This document shows positions 1 to 8,878 of a DNA stretch of 64,000 nt, piece after piece; positions within the stretch are counted from its first letter, which is position 1, and every line of letters begins with the position of its first letter. A model generated the notes under the pieces. It saw only the letters and a list, made by a program, of their open reading frames with translations, searched no databases and was not told the DNA's origin. Position numbers and translations under genes: made by a program. This DNA comes from Mesorhizobium sp. ZC-5 (lineage in GTDB: Bacteria > Pseudomonadota > Alphaproteobacteria > Rhizobiales > Rhizobiaceae), in NCBI RefSeq assembly GCF_025753855.1, contig NZ_JAOWPT010000014.1:90945-154944 (forward strand), given 5' to 3'.

Positions 1-1170
1 CGCGATGGCATCCTTCAGCTCACCAAACGGTTGCAGGATGACAATCGGCGCAAACACCTCTTCCGACCAGACAGCACATTGCGCGGGGACATTCTCCAGA
101 ACGGTAGGCGCGTAGAGATTCCCATGCCGGTGATGACCACAGAGCAAAGCGGCTCCCGCCGAGATTGCTTGATCGACCATTGCAGTGGCTCGCAAGATCG
201 CTCCTTCTGAGATCATCGGGCCGATGTCGGTCGTTTGCTCAAGGGGATTTCCGGCCTTCAATCTTGCGGTCGCCTCGACGAACGTTGACCTGAACCGTTC
301 ATAGATGGCGTTCTGTACGAGAATTCTCTGCGTGCCTATGCAGTTTTGGCCAGCTGCCCAATAGGCCCCGGAAACGCAGGCGTCGACGGCTGCATCGAAA
401 TTGCAATTTTCCATCACGATCACGGGAGCGTTGCCGCCAAGGTCCATCGCAAGCTTCTTGATGCCCGCGGCCCGTGCGATCGCCTCGCCGGTGTTGAACC
501 CACCGGTAAAAGATATCATGCGCACGTCGCGCGCAGAAACAAGCGCCTTACCAAGCTCCGGCCCACCGACGGCAACGGTCACGATCTCCTCAGGCAAGCC
601 GCTCGCGATCAGGGTGTCGACCAGCTTGAGTGCGGAAAGTGGCGTGAGCTCTGACGGCTTCAAGAGCACGGCATTGCCTCCGGCGATGGCTGGGCCAAGT
701 TTGTGGGCGACGAGGTTCAGCGGATCGTTATAGGGCGTAATGGCAGCGATAATGCCCAAAGGCTCCCGGGTATACCAGCCCTGGCGAGATTCCGATCCGA
801 GGTAGGAGTCGAACGGTATGATCTCGCCCGCATTTCGTTTTGCTTCATCCGCCGACAGTTTGAGAGTGTTGACGCACCGAGTTGCTTCCTTGCGGGCCTG
901 CACGATGGTTTTCCCCGCTTCCCTCACGATGAGCAGCGAGAATTCTTCCAGGTTGGCCTGGATCGTCGCAGCTGCCCTTTCCAGGACGGCCGAGCGTTTG
1001 TATCGCGGCAGGGCTCTTGCGATCTGGGCTCCCCGCTTTGCCCGTTCCAAGAGCGAGCCCACGCTTCCAGCACTGGTCTGGCGCACTGTTCCAACGACGG
1101 CCCCGTCGAAGGGGCTTCTCACGATGATATCTTGAGCAAGGGTAATCTCGCTCAGGGCTGCACTGCGCAT
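1..1170 (-). CDS. NAD(P)-dependent aldehyde dehydrogenase (C-terminus beyond window)
   Basis: Aldehyde dehydrogenase superfamily; about 390 codons lie in the window and the reading frame runs off the left edge. Visible landmarks are TPYNDPLN with the oxyanion Asn near residue 148, KPSELTP (cofactor Lys near 171), FTGG (221-224) and the catalytic cysteine in GQNCIG at residue 277. The usual general-base Glu of the ELGG motif is Asp here (MDLGGNAP, residue 243). The ATG overlaps the stop of homoserine dehydrogenase by one base (TAATG), so the two are translationally coupled. I infer that it oxidises aspartate semialdehyde made by that enzyme; other small aldehydes are possible. The family call is firm and the substrate is an inference. 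Confidence 0.88.
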   Translation of the reverse strand, partial: MRSAALSEITLAQDIIVRSPFDGAVVGTVRQTSAGSVGSLLERAKRGAQIARALPRYKRSAVLERAAATIQANLEEFSLLIVREAGKTIVQARKEATRCVNTLKLSADEAKRNAGEIIPFDSYLGSESRQGWYTREPLGIIAAITPYNDPLNLVAHKLGPAIAGGNAVLLKPSELTPLSALKLVDTLIASGLPEEIVTVAVGGPELGKALVSARDVRMISFTGGFNTGEAIARAAGIKKLAMDLGGNAPVIVMENCNFDAAVDACVSGAYWAAGQNCIGTQRILVQNAIYERFRSTFVEATARLKAGNPLEQTTDIGPMISEGAILRATAMVDQAISAGAALLCGHHRHGNLYAPTVLENVPAQCAVWSEEVFAPIVILQPFGELKDAIA

Positions 1171-2231
1171 TATGCAGCCTCCTTCGCTTCTCGCGACGGT
1201 TGAGTCGTGTGGATGGCAACAATATCGGACAGAAGGGCATACGCAGTCTCGACCCGTCCAGCGCCTGGTCCTGTTATCGTCACCGATCCAAGCAGCTCCG
1301 TGTTGAGTGAAACTGCGTTCGTTGCGCCTCCGACTCCTGCGAGCGGGTGCTCTAGAGCTAGTCTCTTGGGAGCAACACTGCCAACGACAATCCCATCTAC
1401 ACCACGAGCCGCGGATCCGATGAGCTTCCACCGGCAATTCTCCTTGGCAGCCGTTTCAATGTCGTGAGGAGACAATCTTGAGATGCCCTCGCAGGTGACA
1501 TCCTCGGGCTTGAGGTTTGCCCCCAGCAACTCGTTTGCAAGGATCACGACTTTCAGTCGAACATCATGGCCCTCAACGTCCGCAGTTGGGTCGGCCTCAG
1601 CATATCCAAGGGCCTGCGCCTCTTTGACGGCAGAGGAGAAGTCCAACCCCCCCTCCATGCGTCCCAAGACGAAATTCGAGGTGCCGTTGAGAATGCCCTC
1701 AAAGCCTTTCATTTCGGCGCCGGCCAGCGTTTTGTCCGCCAGTCGCATTACCGGAGTTCCGCTCATGACGGCGCCCTCATACTCGAAGCGCACGCCGCGA
1801 GATTTGGCCAGTGCCTTGAGCTCCTGGGCGGCAAGAGCTACCGGACCCTTGTTGGTCGTGACGACATGTTTGCCTGCTTGAAGCGCCCAACGGCAATGGC
1901 TGACGGCAGGCTCCCCATCTTTCGGGTTGGTGAACGTCGCTTCAACGACAATGTCTGCTGGCGCCAGCTTGATGACAGTTTCATTGTCAGCCTCAGAACT
2001 GCCGCCGGAAAGCTGCCCAAAGCCACCTTTGGTGAAATTGGCCTCAGTGAGCATCCGCGGGTCAAGCCCGTTGGGTGATATCACCGAGCCCAGGTAGAGA
2101 TCACTGACGGCGACGATGTTTAACTGGAAGCCAAGCTGGCGCTCCCACTGCGGATTTTTTGTCGCGATAAGTCCTGCCAAGGCCCGGTTCACACCGCCAA
2201 AGCCAATAAGCGCAATATTGTAAACTGTCAT
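1170..2231 (-). CDS. homoserine dehydrogenase, catalytic form without ACT domain
   Basis: A 353-residue enzyme interconverting homoserine and aspartate 4-semialdehyde with NAD(P). It has an N-terminal Rossmann motif (GFGGVNR, residues 10-16), TTNKGPVA around 125-132 with the conserved Lys, [11 protein letters not shown] around 179-189, and [15 protein letters not shown] with the catalytic Asp and Lys near 223 and 227. There is no C-terminal ACT domain, so no threonine feedback site is visible. I chose the ATG at 2231 over an upstream one at 2309 because GGAGG sits just before it. It is the first gene of a coupled pair with the aldehyde dehydrogenase. That pairing, beside an amino-acid transporter, suggests a degradative rather than biosynthetic role (inference). 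Confidence 0.9.
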   Translation of the reverse strand: MTVYNIALIGFGGVNRALAGLIATKNPQWERQLGFQLNIVAVSDLYLGSVISPNGLDPRMLTEANFTKGGFGQLSGGSSEADNETVIKLAPADIVVEATFTNPKDGEPAVSHCRWALQAGKHVVTTNKGPVALAAQELKALAKSRGVRFEYEGAVMSGTPVMRLADKTLAGAEMKGFEGILNGTSNFVLGRMEGGLDFSSAVKEAQALGYAEADPTADVEGHDVRLKVVILANELLGANLKPEDVTCEGISRLSPHDIETAAKENCRWKLIGSAARGVDGIVVGSVAPKRLALEHPLAGVGGATNAVSLNTELLGSVTITGPGAGRVETAYALLSDIVAIHTTQPSREAKEAA

Positions 2232-2508
2232 GACGATCCTCCAAAGAATTGTGCGGGCATCATGCGGGTGCGGACCGCACAGTGGAAACGCCGCAATAGG
2301 ACCAAACAACCGAGCACTTTGCTCATTTTGCCGCTATTTTGTTGGCGTTGCGACCAATAGCCTTCCAGCCGCGGGAACCAATCGCCTCCGATTCGCCGGT
2401 GGGTGGTCGCCGGACCACCAAGGTCGGACCGCTGATGGCATATACTTGTGCCGGAGCCAGACGGCTCCCATGTTGGACCAGAGAGCAAGTCCGTGAAGAC
2501 TCTGGCTC

Positions 2509-2640
2509 AGGAATGAGGTGGGGGCGCGGATGCTGCGGGATCATGAACAATTCACGGTGTGTTTTGCCCATTGATTTCGCCCGATCCATCAAGATCACCC
2601 GATCTGCTACCTGGCGGACAAACCGCACCTGATGGGACAC
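2509..2640 (-). pseudogene. remnant of an amino-acid ABC transporter ATPase (3' end)
   Basis: One minus-strand frame reads VSHQVRFVRQVADRVILMD and then, shortly after, ELFMIPQHPRPHLI. This is the C-terminal pattern of HisP/GlnQ-type ATPases (THEM-FAREVADRV-FMD, then NPQHPRTR-FL). No Walker A, signature or Walker B sequence lies upstream in any frame, so only about 45 residues of the 3' end survive. The rest of the 2232-2717 gap shows nothing I can support as a gene. It may be a leftover from an earlier copy of the transporter that is intact at 4.8-7.9 kb. Confidence 0.6.
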
Positions 2641-2717
2641 GGCTCGAAAGAGAAACAGCGTGGCGGATCCGATAGCGGTATTCCTCATGGCCCCTGCCCC
2701 GGATGGGACTGTTCGTG

Positions 2718-3359
2718 CTAACTCTGGACGTCGATATCCGCGCGCGCAATCATGGCGTCGCCAATCAAAATATCGCCCTGGGCTTTCAGGCCAAGGCCAG
2801 CGCCGCGCATATCTGGGGCACCGTCATCTTGGCCCAACTTGGACTTGCCGGTCAGCCTGGTAACCTCGATCTCTATGCCGACGATCGCCTTCACCAACGC
2901 GTCAATGTAATCCCTTGGAGCATGCGTCATCTTCCATGGCGTCTCGCGCGTTGCCTCGTGAATACGCGTCAGGCGCGCTACGATAGCGCGGACATAGCGT
3001 TCGTCATCGCGGATCCTGATTTGCCCATAGGCGTGAGCAACCATGTAGTTCCAGGTGGGGACCTGCCGCTGCGTCTCATGCTTGGTCGGATACCAGGTCG
3101 GCGTGATGTAGGCGTCTGCGGCGCGAAATACGACCAGCACTTCATCGCCGTTCGCAGCATTCTGCCAGACGGGATTGGCGCGGGCGACGTGGCAATGAAG
3201 CACGCCTAACGTGCCTTGCTTGGTGTCAAGGAGAAAGGGGATGTGATTTGCATCCATTTCACCTTTGCTATTGGTGAACAGGATGCCAAGGGGATTGCGC
3301 TCGATCAGGTCGTGAAGGACCTCAAGGCGCGACTCGTTGAAATGCGACGGCAAATACAT
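2718..3359 (-). CDS. PaiB-family FMN-binding protein
   Basis: A 213-residue protein starting MYLPSHF; the start at 3359 is preceded by AGGAG. Family hallmarks are the N-terminal MYLPSHFNE, the HIPFLLD segment, LHCHVARANPVW, and the ITPTWYPTKHETQRQVPTWNY block that forms the FMN pocket. The family is named for Bacillus PaiB, a negative regulator of sporulation and protease genes, but most members are uncharacterised FMN-binding split-barrel proteins. It sits between the homoserine dehydrogenase pair and the PLP enzyme in the same orientation. A regulatory or flavin-dependent role in this amino-acid locus is only an inference. Confidence 0.8.
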   Translation of the reverse strand: MYLPSHFNESRLEVLHDLIERNPLGILFTNSKGEMDANHIPFLLDTKQGTLGVLHCHVARANPVWQNAANGDEVLVVFRAADAYITPTWYPTKHETQRQVPTWNYMVAHAYGQIRIRDDERYVRAIVARLTRIHEATRETPWKMTHAPRDYIDALVKAIVGIEIEVTRLTGKSKLGQDDGAPDMRGAGLGLKAQGDILIGDAMIARADIDVQS

Positions 3360-3577
3360 GACCGCTCCTTTGATGCCTAGTGCTATCCCCAGCACCTTTT
3401 GCCTTGGCTCTGCGACAAATGTCTTGCCCTTCCCTGGGTCAGAACCGGCGAGTTGGCGAATTTCGCGCTGACATGCCAGAGACGTTCAGGGCACAAAATT
3501 CGCATCGGCTTGAAGATCGCCCAGGGCCAAGTAAATGCTCAATCAAGGAGCAATTTACTCGGCAAGAGGGCCACCCC

Positions 3578-4798
3578 TTAGATGGGGTTGGATTTCTCAA
3601 ACGTTGCGTCCAATGCATTGTTGATGTCGGCGATGAGATCGCGTGGGTCCTCAAGGCCGATCGACAGGCGCAGATGTCCATATTTTTGGAAGTTGGGCGG
3701 ATATTTGTTGGAGCCGCCTCGTCCACCGCCGCCGACGTGAACGATCAGGCTCTCGTCATGCCCAAGCGAGACCGCGGAGGTGATCACCTTCAAATTGGCG
3801 ACGAAACGATTTTGCGTGTCCGGATCGCCTTCCACCGCGAAAGCCATCATCGCGCCGTAGCCTTGGCCTGCGAATTGCTTTTGCGCCAACTCATGCTGGT
3901 CATGGCTCTCAAGGCCGGGGTAGGTCACATATGCGACACGCTTGTCGGTCGCCAGATATTGGGCAACCGTTTCGGCCGAGGAGAACTGCTGCTTGAGGCG
4001 AAGCGGCAAGGTGACCGAGCCGCGCATGATCAGCCAGGCGTTGAAAGGCGAGATGGTTCCGCCGACATCCACCAGGGCGTCTGCCTTCACATGGTGGACG
4101 AGCTCCTTCGAGCCGATGACAACGCCGCCCATCGCATCGCCATGGCCGTTGATGTATTTCGTCAATGAGTGGATCACGAGGTCCGCCCCCAACGCAAGCG
4201 GTCGAAAGAAAGGCGGAGGTGTGAAGGTCGAGTCCACTGTTAGAAGCGCGCCGGCTTCCTTGGCAATCGACACCAGCGTGGCGATATCAGCCACCTTCGT
4301 GGTCGGGTTGGCGATCGTCTCGGTATGGATCAACTTGGTGTTCGGCCGGATGGCGGCTCTCACTGCATCCATGTCGCCCATGTCCACAAAGGTTGCTTCG
4401 ATCTGATAGCGTTGCGGCAGGAGTTCAGCGAACAGCCGCCAAACCGCTTCATAGGTGACATCGCCCACAACCACATGGTCGCCTGTCTTCAGGAAGGTGA
4501 AGAAAACGGCATGGAGGGCTGCAACCCCTGTTGCAAAGACTGCCGCATCCTCGCCTCCTTCGAGCGCCGCCAGCTTGCGCTGCAGGCCGATCTGGTTGTG
4601 ACCCGAATTGCGGGTATAGGAGGGCGTTTCCGTATCCGACCAATCCATGGTCGATGGGTCTTCCGGAAGAAGATAGGAATTGGCCATGACGATCGGTGTT
4701 CGGATCGCGCCGGACGTCTTGTCGATTTCATTGCCGCCGTGCACCGACAGCGTATGGAAAGACAAGGTGGACAGCTGATGTTTATCGGGTCTGGACAT
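3578..4798 (-). CDS. Cys/Met-metabolism PLP-dependent enzyme (cystathionine/methionine lyase-like)
   Basis: A 406-residue fold-type I PLP enzyme of the MetB/MetC/MGL family. It shows PSYTRNSGHNQ (phosphate-binding Tyr and Arg near 61-63), the ATGVAALHAVF loop, VDSTFTPP with the cofactor-binding Asp near 189, and the Schiff-base lysine in SLTKYINGHGD at residue 214. These enzymes act on cystathionine, methionine or O-acylated homoserine by gamma- or beta-elimination or replacement, and the sequence alone does not settle which. Next to homoserine dehydrogenase, a role in feeding or using homoserine is plausible. The downstream ABC permease genes lie on the same strand, 42 bp from its start. Confidence 0.85.
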   Translation of the reverse strand: MSRPDKHQLSTLSFHTLSVHGGNEIDKTSGAIRTPIVMANSYLLPEDPSTMDWSDTETPSYTRNSGHNQIGLQRKLAALEGGEDAAVFATGVAALHAVFFTFLKTGDHVVVGDVTYEAVWRLFAELLPQRYQIEATFVDMGDMDAVRAAIRPNTKLIHTETIANPTTKVADIATLVSIAKEAGALLTVDSTFTPPPFFRPLALGADLVIHSLTKYINGHGDAMGGVVIGSKELVHHVKADALVDVGGTISPFNAWLIMRGSVTLPLRLKQQFSSAETVAQYLATDKRVAYVTYPGLESHDQHELAQKQFAGQGYGAMMAFAVEGDPDTQNRFVANLKVITSAVSLGHDESLIVHVGGGGRGGSNKYPPNFQKYGHLRLSIGLEDPRDLIADINNALDATFEKSNPI

Positions 4799-4840
4799 TT
4801 GTGGCTCTTCGTTGCTGGAGTTTGAAACAGTAATTGTGAC

Positions 4841-5530
4841 TCAACGCCGGGACGGCACCGCCTTTTCGAGTTTCTGAAAGGCCTGCGTTATCGCGAAGGT
4901 CAGGCCGACGTAAAACACCATCACCAGGATAAGCGGTTCATAGACCAGGAGGGTATCCTGACGGATCTTGTAGGCCGCTCCGTAAAGATCCATGACGGTG
5001 ACCGAGAACACGATCGGCGTGGCTTTCAACTGAAGCACGACCTCGCCGGCAAAGGTCGGCAAAGCGATGCGGATCGCCCGTGGCAGCCATATGCGACGCA
5101 GGATCTTGCCGGGTGACATGCCAAACGCCCGCGCAGCCTCGAGTTCTCCTTTTGGAACCGACAGCATCGCCCCCCTTAGGATTTCGCCTTGGTAGGCTGC
5201 GAAGTTCAGCGTCAGGGCAAGCACTGCAAAGAAGAACCCCTCGCGCAGTATCGGCCACAAAAAGCTTGCCCTTAGGCCGGAGATGGAAGGAAGGTACGAC
5301 CCAAGGCCATAATAGAGGAGCCACAGCTGTATCAGGAGCGGGGTGCCGCGAAAGAACGTGCAATACCCTCTCGACAGCCAACGGAATGCGGAAAAGGCCC
5401 CCACTTGTGCGACTGCAAGGAGAATTGCCAAAGCGAAACCGACTGCCACCGAAATGGATAGAAGCAGAAAGGTTATTGCAGCTCCTCGCACCAGCAAGTC
5501 CGCATAGGAGGCAACCCAAGAGAAGTCCAT
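4841..5530 (-). CDS. amino-acid ABC transporter permease (HisM/GlnP type)
   Basis: A 229-residue inner-membrane protein with several hydrophobic segments and the EAA loop of polar amino-acid permeases (GELEAARAFGMSPGK-LRRI-LPRA, about residues 126-149). The FFRGTPLLIQL motif near residue 60 is typical of this family. It follows the partner permease by 9 bp in the same direction. Together with the binding protein, the second permease and the ATPase it makes a complete importer. The surrounding enzymes suggest homoserine or a related amino acid as substrate (inference). Confidence 0.9.
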   Translation of the reverse strand: MDFSWVASYADLLVRGAAITFLLLSISVAVGFALAILLAVAQVGAFSAFRWLSRGYCTFFRGTPLLIQLWLLYYGLGSYLPSISGLRASFLWPILREGFFFAVLALTLNFAAYQGEILRGAMLSVPKGELEAARAFGMSPGKILRRIWLPRAIRIALPTFAGEVVLQLKATPIVFSVTVMDLYGAAYKIRQDTLLVYEPLILVMVFYVGLTFAITQAFQKLEKAVPSRR

Positions 5531-5539
5531 TTTGGCCTC

Positions 5540-6262
5540 CTACGCCAATGCTCGCTGCCCACGGCGGAAATACGATTCCAAAGCGGCAAAGATTTGATTG
5601 GAAACAAGGGTAATTATTAGGTAGATCGCCGCAGCCGCCAGGAAAAACACCATGTATTGCTTCGTATTGCTTGCAGCAACCCGTGCAGCGAGAGCCAATT
5701 CCTGGTAACCTACAACAGCTATAAGTGCGCTGTCCTTGACGACTCCCATCCATAGGTTGGCGAAACCCGGCAGGGCATTCGGAATCAGCGCGGGGAGGAT
5801 TACCCTGCGGAATCGTAAGGCCGGGCGCATTCCAAACGCTTTCGCCGCTTCGAGCTGGCCGACCGGAATTGCCAGAATGGCGCCTCGCAACACCTCCGTC
5901 ATGTAGGCTCCCTGGACGAAGCCGAGCACGATCACAGCTGCGAGCAGGCCGTTAACCTCCAGCGGACCAAGATCAACCAAGGCGAGAACACGGTTCAGGC
6001 CGTCGGTCCCAGCATAGTACAATGCTATGATCAAAATCAGTTCCGGAACTGCCCTGACCACAGTCGTGTAGAGTTGCAGAAGCCACTCAATTGATCGAAA
6101 TCCGCTCAACTTTCCAAATGCGCCAAACAGCCCCAAGACCATGCCAAGGAAATAGGCGCCCATGGATATCAACAGCGTGGCGAGAGCCCCGGTGAGCAGA
6201 ACGCCACCCCACCCCGGAGGGTTGATGGATAACAATTCCAGAATTGAGTTCACAGAATTCAT
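5540..6262 (-). CDS. amino-acid ABC transporter permease (HisQ type)
   Basis: A 240-residue inner-membrane permease. It carries VVRAVPELILI (the family's FRGTP-L-Q region) and the EAA loop (VGQLEAAKAFGMRPALRFRRVILPA). I chose the ATG at 6262; an upstream TTG at 6319 in the same frame would add 19 polar residues and has no better ribosome site. It lies between the binding protein gene and the second permease, consistent with one operon. Membrane segments begin around residue 20 of this start. The transported compound is unknown. Confidence 0.88.
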   Translation of the reverse strand: MNSVNSILELLSINPPGWGGVLLTGALATLLISMGAYFLGMVLGLFGAFGKLSGFRSIEWLLQLYTTVVRAVPELILIIALYYAGTDGLNRVLALVDLGPLEVNGLLAAVIVLGFVQGAYMTEVLRGAILAIPVGQLEAAKAFGMRPALRFRRVILPALIPNALPGFANLWMGVVKDSALIAVVGYQELALAARVAASNTKQYMVFFLAAAAIYLIITLVSNQIFAALESYFRRGQRALA

Positions 6263-6337
6263 AGTGGAATCTTTCGAAACAGAGCTAGCGGACTTGCCGC
6301 GAAGGATGCTCGTCAGCAAATCCGCTAGATAAATGCA

Positions 6338-7099
6338 TCAGTAAGGATCGTAGTCGAAGTACTTCTTATTGAATTCCGCGTACTTCCCGTTGGCTCTTAT
6401 CGCCTTGATGGCGCCGTTCAGTTTCTGCTTGAGCTCTTCGTCCCCCTTGCGAATTCCGCCGCCTACGCCTGCTCCAAGAATCTCGTCATCGGCAGCAACC
6501 GTCCCCTTGAATTCGCAACAGCCCTTTCCGAGGTCCGTTTTGAGGAATTCCTTCAGGGGCCCGGTGTCTGCAAACGCATAGTCGATCCGACCTGAAGCCA
6601 AGTCTTGCAGTGATTCATCAACAGTCGCGTAGCTTTTCTCAGTTGCTATATCTGCGAAATGTTTCTGGAAGTAAGCCGATTGCGTTGTGGAAACTGCGAT
6701 CCCGATGGTCTTCCCCTTCATCTGCTCATCAGTGACCCCAGCAAATCCGTCCTTTGCTCCAATCATGCTTGCCGCTGCGGAGTAGTACTTGTCGGTGAAA
6801 TCGATACGCTTCTTGCGCTCGTCCGTAATGGACATCGAAGACCAGATTACATCGATCTTCTTGCTTTCGAGAGCGGGAATGAGGCCATCCCAGGCAATAT
6901 CGACGGTTGTGCACTGCTCGTGAAGCTGTTGGCAGACCGCGTCCATGAGATCGATCTCCCAACCGATCTCTTTGCCGGAGGCATCTTTCGTCGTGTAGGG
7001 AGGATAGGCCTCGTTCGCGATGCCAAACCGGATATCGGCATGAGCGTCTGCCGCGAAACAGAGAATGGTGAGAGTTAGAGCAATAGTCCGATATTTCAT
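6338..7099 (-). CDS. periplasmic amino-acid-binding protein (family 3 SBP)
   Basis: A 253-residue exported protein with a signal peptide (MKYRTIALTLTILCFAADAHA, cleavage likely after AHA). The mature part begins DIRFGIANEAYPPYTTKD, then GWEIDLMDAVCQQL, IPALESKKIDVIWSSMSIT-ER and the FTDKYY block, all typical of polar amino-acid-binding proteins such as HisJ. It is the extracytoplasmic receptor for the adjoining two permeases and ATPase. The cysteine pair in GKGCCEFKG is unusual and could form or disturb a disulfide. The ligand is unknown; homoserine is the context-based guess. Confidence 0.9.
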   Translation of the reverse strand: MKYRTIALTLTILCFAADAHADIRFGIANEAYPPYTTKDASGKEIGWEIDLMDAVCQQLHEQCTTVDIAWDGLIPALESKKIDVIWSSMSITDERKKRIDFTDKYYSAAASMIGAKDGFAGVTDEQMKGKTIGIAVSTTQSAYFQKHFADIATEKSYATVDESLQDLASGRIDYAFADTGPLKEFLKTDLGKGCCEFKGTVAADDEILGAGVGGGIRKGDEELKQKLNGAIKAIRANGKYAEFNKKYFDYDPY

Positions 7100-7135
7100 C
7101 TTAGTTCCCCTTTTTGAGAAGTTGGGTGGTGGTGA

Positions 7136-7942
7136 CTAGTGCGAACCCGCTCCAACAAATTCCTTGCAGCGGCTGCTCATGGGTGCACCGAAGACCTGGT
7201 CGGGAGGGCCGTCTTCCTCCACTTGGCCTTGATGCAAAAACAGCACGCGAGTCGAGACATCGCGAGCGAACTTCATTTCGTGGGTGACCAACAACATGGT
7301 TCGGCCCTCTTCCGCTAAGCTGCGGATCACCTTGAGGACTTCACTGACCAGTTCCGGGTCCAGGGCCGACGTCGGTTCATCAAACAGCATGACGGAGGGG
7401 TCCATGCAGAGCGCGCGGGCGATCGATGCTCGCTGTTGCTGACCACCGGAAAGGAAAGCGGGATAGGCATCGCGCTTGTCGTAGAGACCCACTTTGGTGA
7501 GCAGCCCATGCGCTTTCTCGACAGCGACCTTTCGATCAACGCCAAGGACGTGAACAGGGGCTTCGATCACGTTCTCCACGATCGTCATGTGGGGCCAGAG
7601 ATTGAAGCTCTGGAAAACCATCCCTAACCCTGTTCGGAGTCTCTCAATCTGGCGCCAGCTTGCTGGATGGCATTTCCCATCATGCCCAATCCGGAACTTG
7701 ACGTCCTCTCCATTGACCTGGAAGGCTCCCTGGTCAGGGATTTCGAGGAAGTTGATGCAGCGCAGAAAGGTGCTCTTGCCAGAGCCTGACGAGCCGATGA
7801 TCGAAACCACATCACCCTTTTGTGCCGTGAGCGAAATTCCCTTCAAAACTTCGTGGGCTCCATAACGCTTATGGACATCCCGTACGGCAAGCGCAGGTAT
7901 CCCAGTGCCAGCATGCATTCTGATCTCCATCAGGCTCGTCAT
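7136..7942 (-). CDS. amino-acid ABC transporter ATP-binding protein (HisP type)
   Basis: A 268-residue ATPase energising the importer encoded just downstream. Walker A is GSSGSGKST (residues 50-58), the signature is LSGGQQQR, Walker B is [14 protein letters not shown], and the switch is VTHEMKFAR. It lies 36 bp before the binding protein on the same strand and is probably the first gene of the transporter operon. The 170 bp upstream, up to the B3/B4 gene, show no other gene. The ATP-binding C-terminal remnant at 2.5 kb belongs to the same subfamily. Confidence 0.92.
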   Translation of the reverse strand: MTSLMEIRMHAGTGIPALAVRDVHKRYGAHEVLKGISLTAQKGDVVSIIGSSGSGKSTFLRCINFLEIPDQGAFQVNGEDVKFRIGHDGKCHPASWRQIERLRTGLGMVFQSFNLWPHMTIVENVIEAPVHVLGVDRKVAVEKAHGLLTKVGLYDKRDAYPAFLSGGQQQRASIARALCMDPSVMLFDEPTSALDPELVSEVLKVIRSLAEEGRTMLLVTHEMKFARDVSTRVLFLHQGQVEEDGPPDQVFGAPMSSRCKEFVGAGSH

Positions 7943-8112
7943 GGCTTTTCGGTGCTCATGCAGGCAACGCTCCGCAATCGCTGCGTTGCCGCAGCAAACG
8001 TCACCCTTGTGCAGTTAGTCGCAGGAGAGGAAGGCTACTCAAATCTGGCCGTTTGGCCGCGGCAGGGAGCCCGCGAACCGAGTGCCGTTATCTGGTCGCC
8101 ACAGATTGTTGT

Positions 8113-8808
8113 TTAAGGAGGAGGAGTAATGGACAGCTTTTGTTTCAGGATCCCACACCCTGGCATGAGGCGCGACAAGCCGTCGGTCAGCATATCGCCT
8201 GCTTCTTCGAGCGCGTTTTCAGGCATGGTCTCCAAGCTTTCCAACAGAAACCACATGCGACCGGTCAAAGCGTCCAACCGGGTGCGAGAGCACTGTCGCC
8301 AATTCCATCTCCTGCAAGTGACGCCTGCATCATCTCGCCAGATGGCCTCTCCCGGTGCCGGGCATTCCTTTATCGCCTCTCCATTGACAACCGTTTCGAA
8401 GACTTCAGTTCCAGCGGCAATTGTTAACCGTGGCCGCCCAACATACGCGTCGTAGTTTTCACCGCCGACAGGAAGTGCGTACCGAAGGCTGACAGCGTTG
8501 TAGAGATCGACAACGGGGTTGATCGTGGGAACCTTGCCGTCTTTCTCCACCCGTTTTCTGAGAGCCTGGGCAGAGCAGGGAGTTCGGTTCGGCTTTGCAC
8601 CGAACCGGAAGTACGTTTCCGACCAACTGGCCAAATGCGCGTCTGCCCATGGCGCACCTCCCGCCGACACAAAGTTGCAGGCCTCTGCCAGAAGATTTGT
8701 ATCAACGCTTCCTGTTTCGGCATTCGTGGCATCGATATGGATGGATATGGCGCGAAAGCCAGGGGCAATGCTGGCAATTCGTTCGTCGACAACCGGGATT
8801 TCGAACAC
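8113..8808 (-). CDS. B3/B4 (phenylalanyl-tRNA synthetase editing-type) domain protein
   Basis: A 231-residue protein matching the free-standing B3/B4 domain family. Landmarks are the DERIASIAPGF start, KVPTINPVVDLYNAVSLRYALPVGG in the middle, AYVGRPRLTIA, and the ECPAPGEAIWRDDAGVTCRRWNWRQ segment. In phenylalanyl-tRNA synthetase the B3/B4 module holds the editing site; stand-alone homologues may deacylate mischarged tRNA or bind amino acids, but most are untested. It is divergent from an XRE-cupin regulator, 44 bp apart. If the locus handles homoserine, a clean-up role against mischarging is an attractive guess only. Confidence 0.75.
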   Translation of the reverse strand: MFEIPVVDERIASIAPGFRAISIHIDATNAETGSVDTNLLAEACNFVSAGGAPWADAHLASWSETYFRFGAKPNRTPCSAQALRKRVEKDGKVPTINPVVDLYNAVSLRYALPVGGENYDAYVGRPRLTIAAGTEVFETVVNGEAIKECPAPGEAIWRDDAGVTCRRWNWRQCSRTRLDALTGRMWFLLESLETMPENALEEAGDMLTDGLSRLMPGCGILKQKLSITPPP

Positions 8809-8835
8809 GGCCCACTAGCTCCCATTGACCATCTT

Positions 8836-8878
8836 GGTGTAATATACCGACCATGGAACAGAAAGTCAATATACTGAC
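8836..8878. promoter_or_regulatory. two imperfect dyads at the XRE regulator start
   Basis: GGTGTA-A-TATACC (8836-8848) ends 4 bases before the XRE ATG, and GTCA-ATATAC-TGAC (8865-8878) lies just inside the coding region. Both are near-palindromes in the very short divergent spacer with the B3/B4 gene. They could be operators for autoregulation. If translation begins at a later ATG near 8911, both would lie in the leader. Confidence 0.4.
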
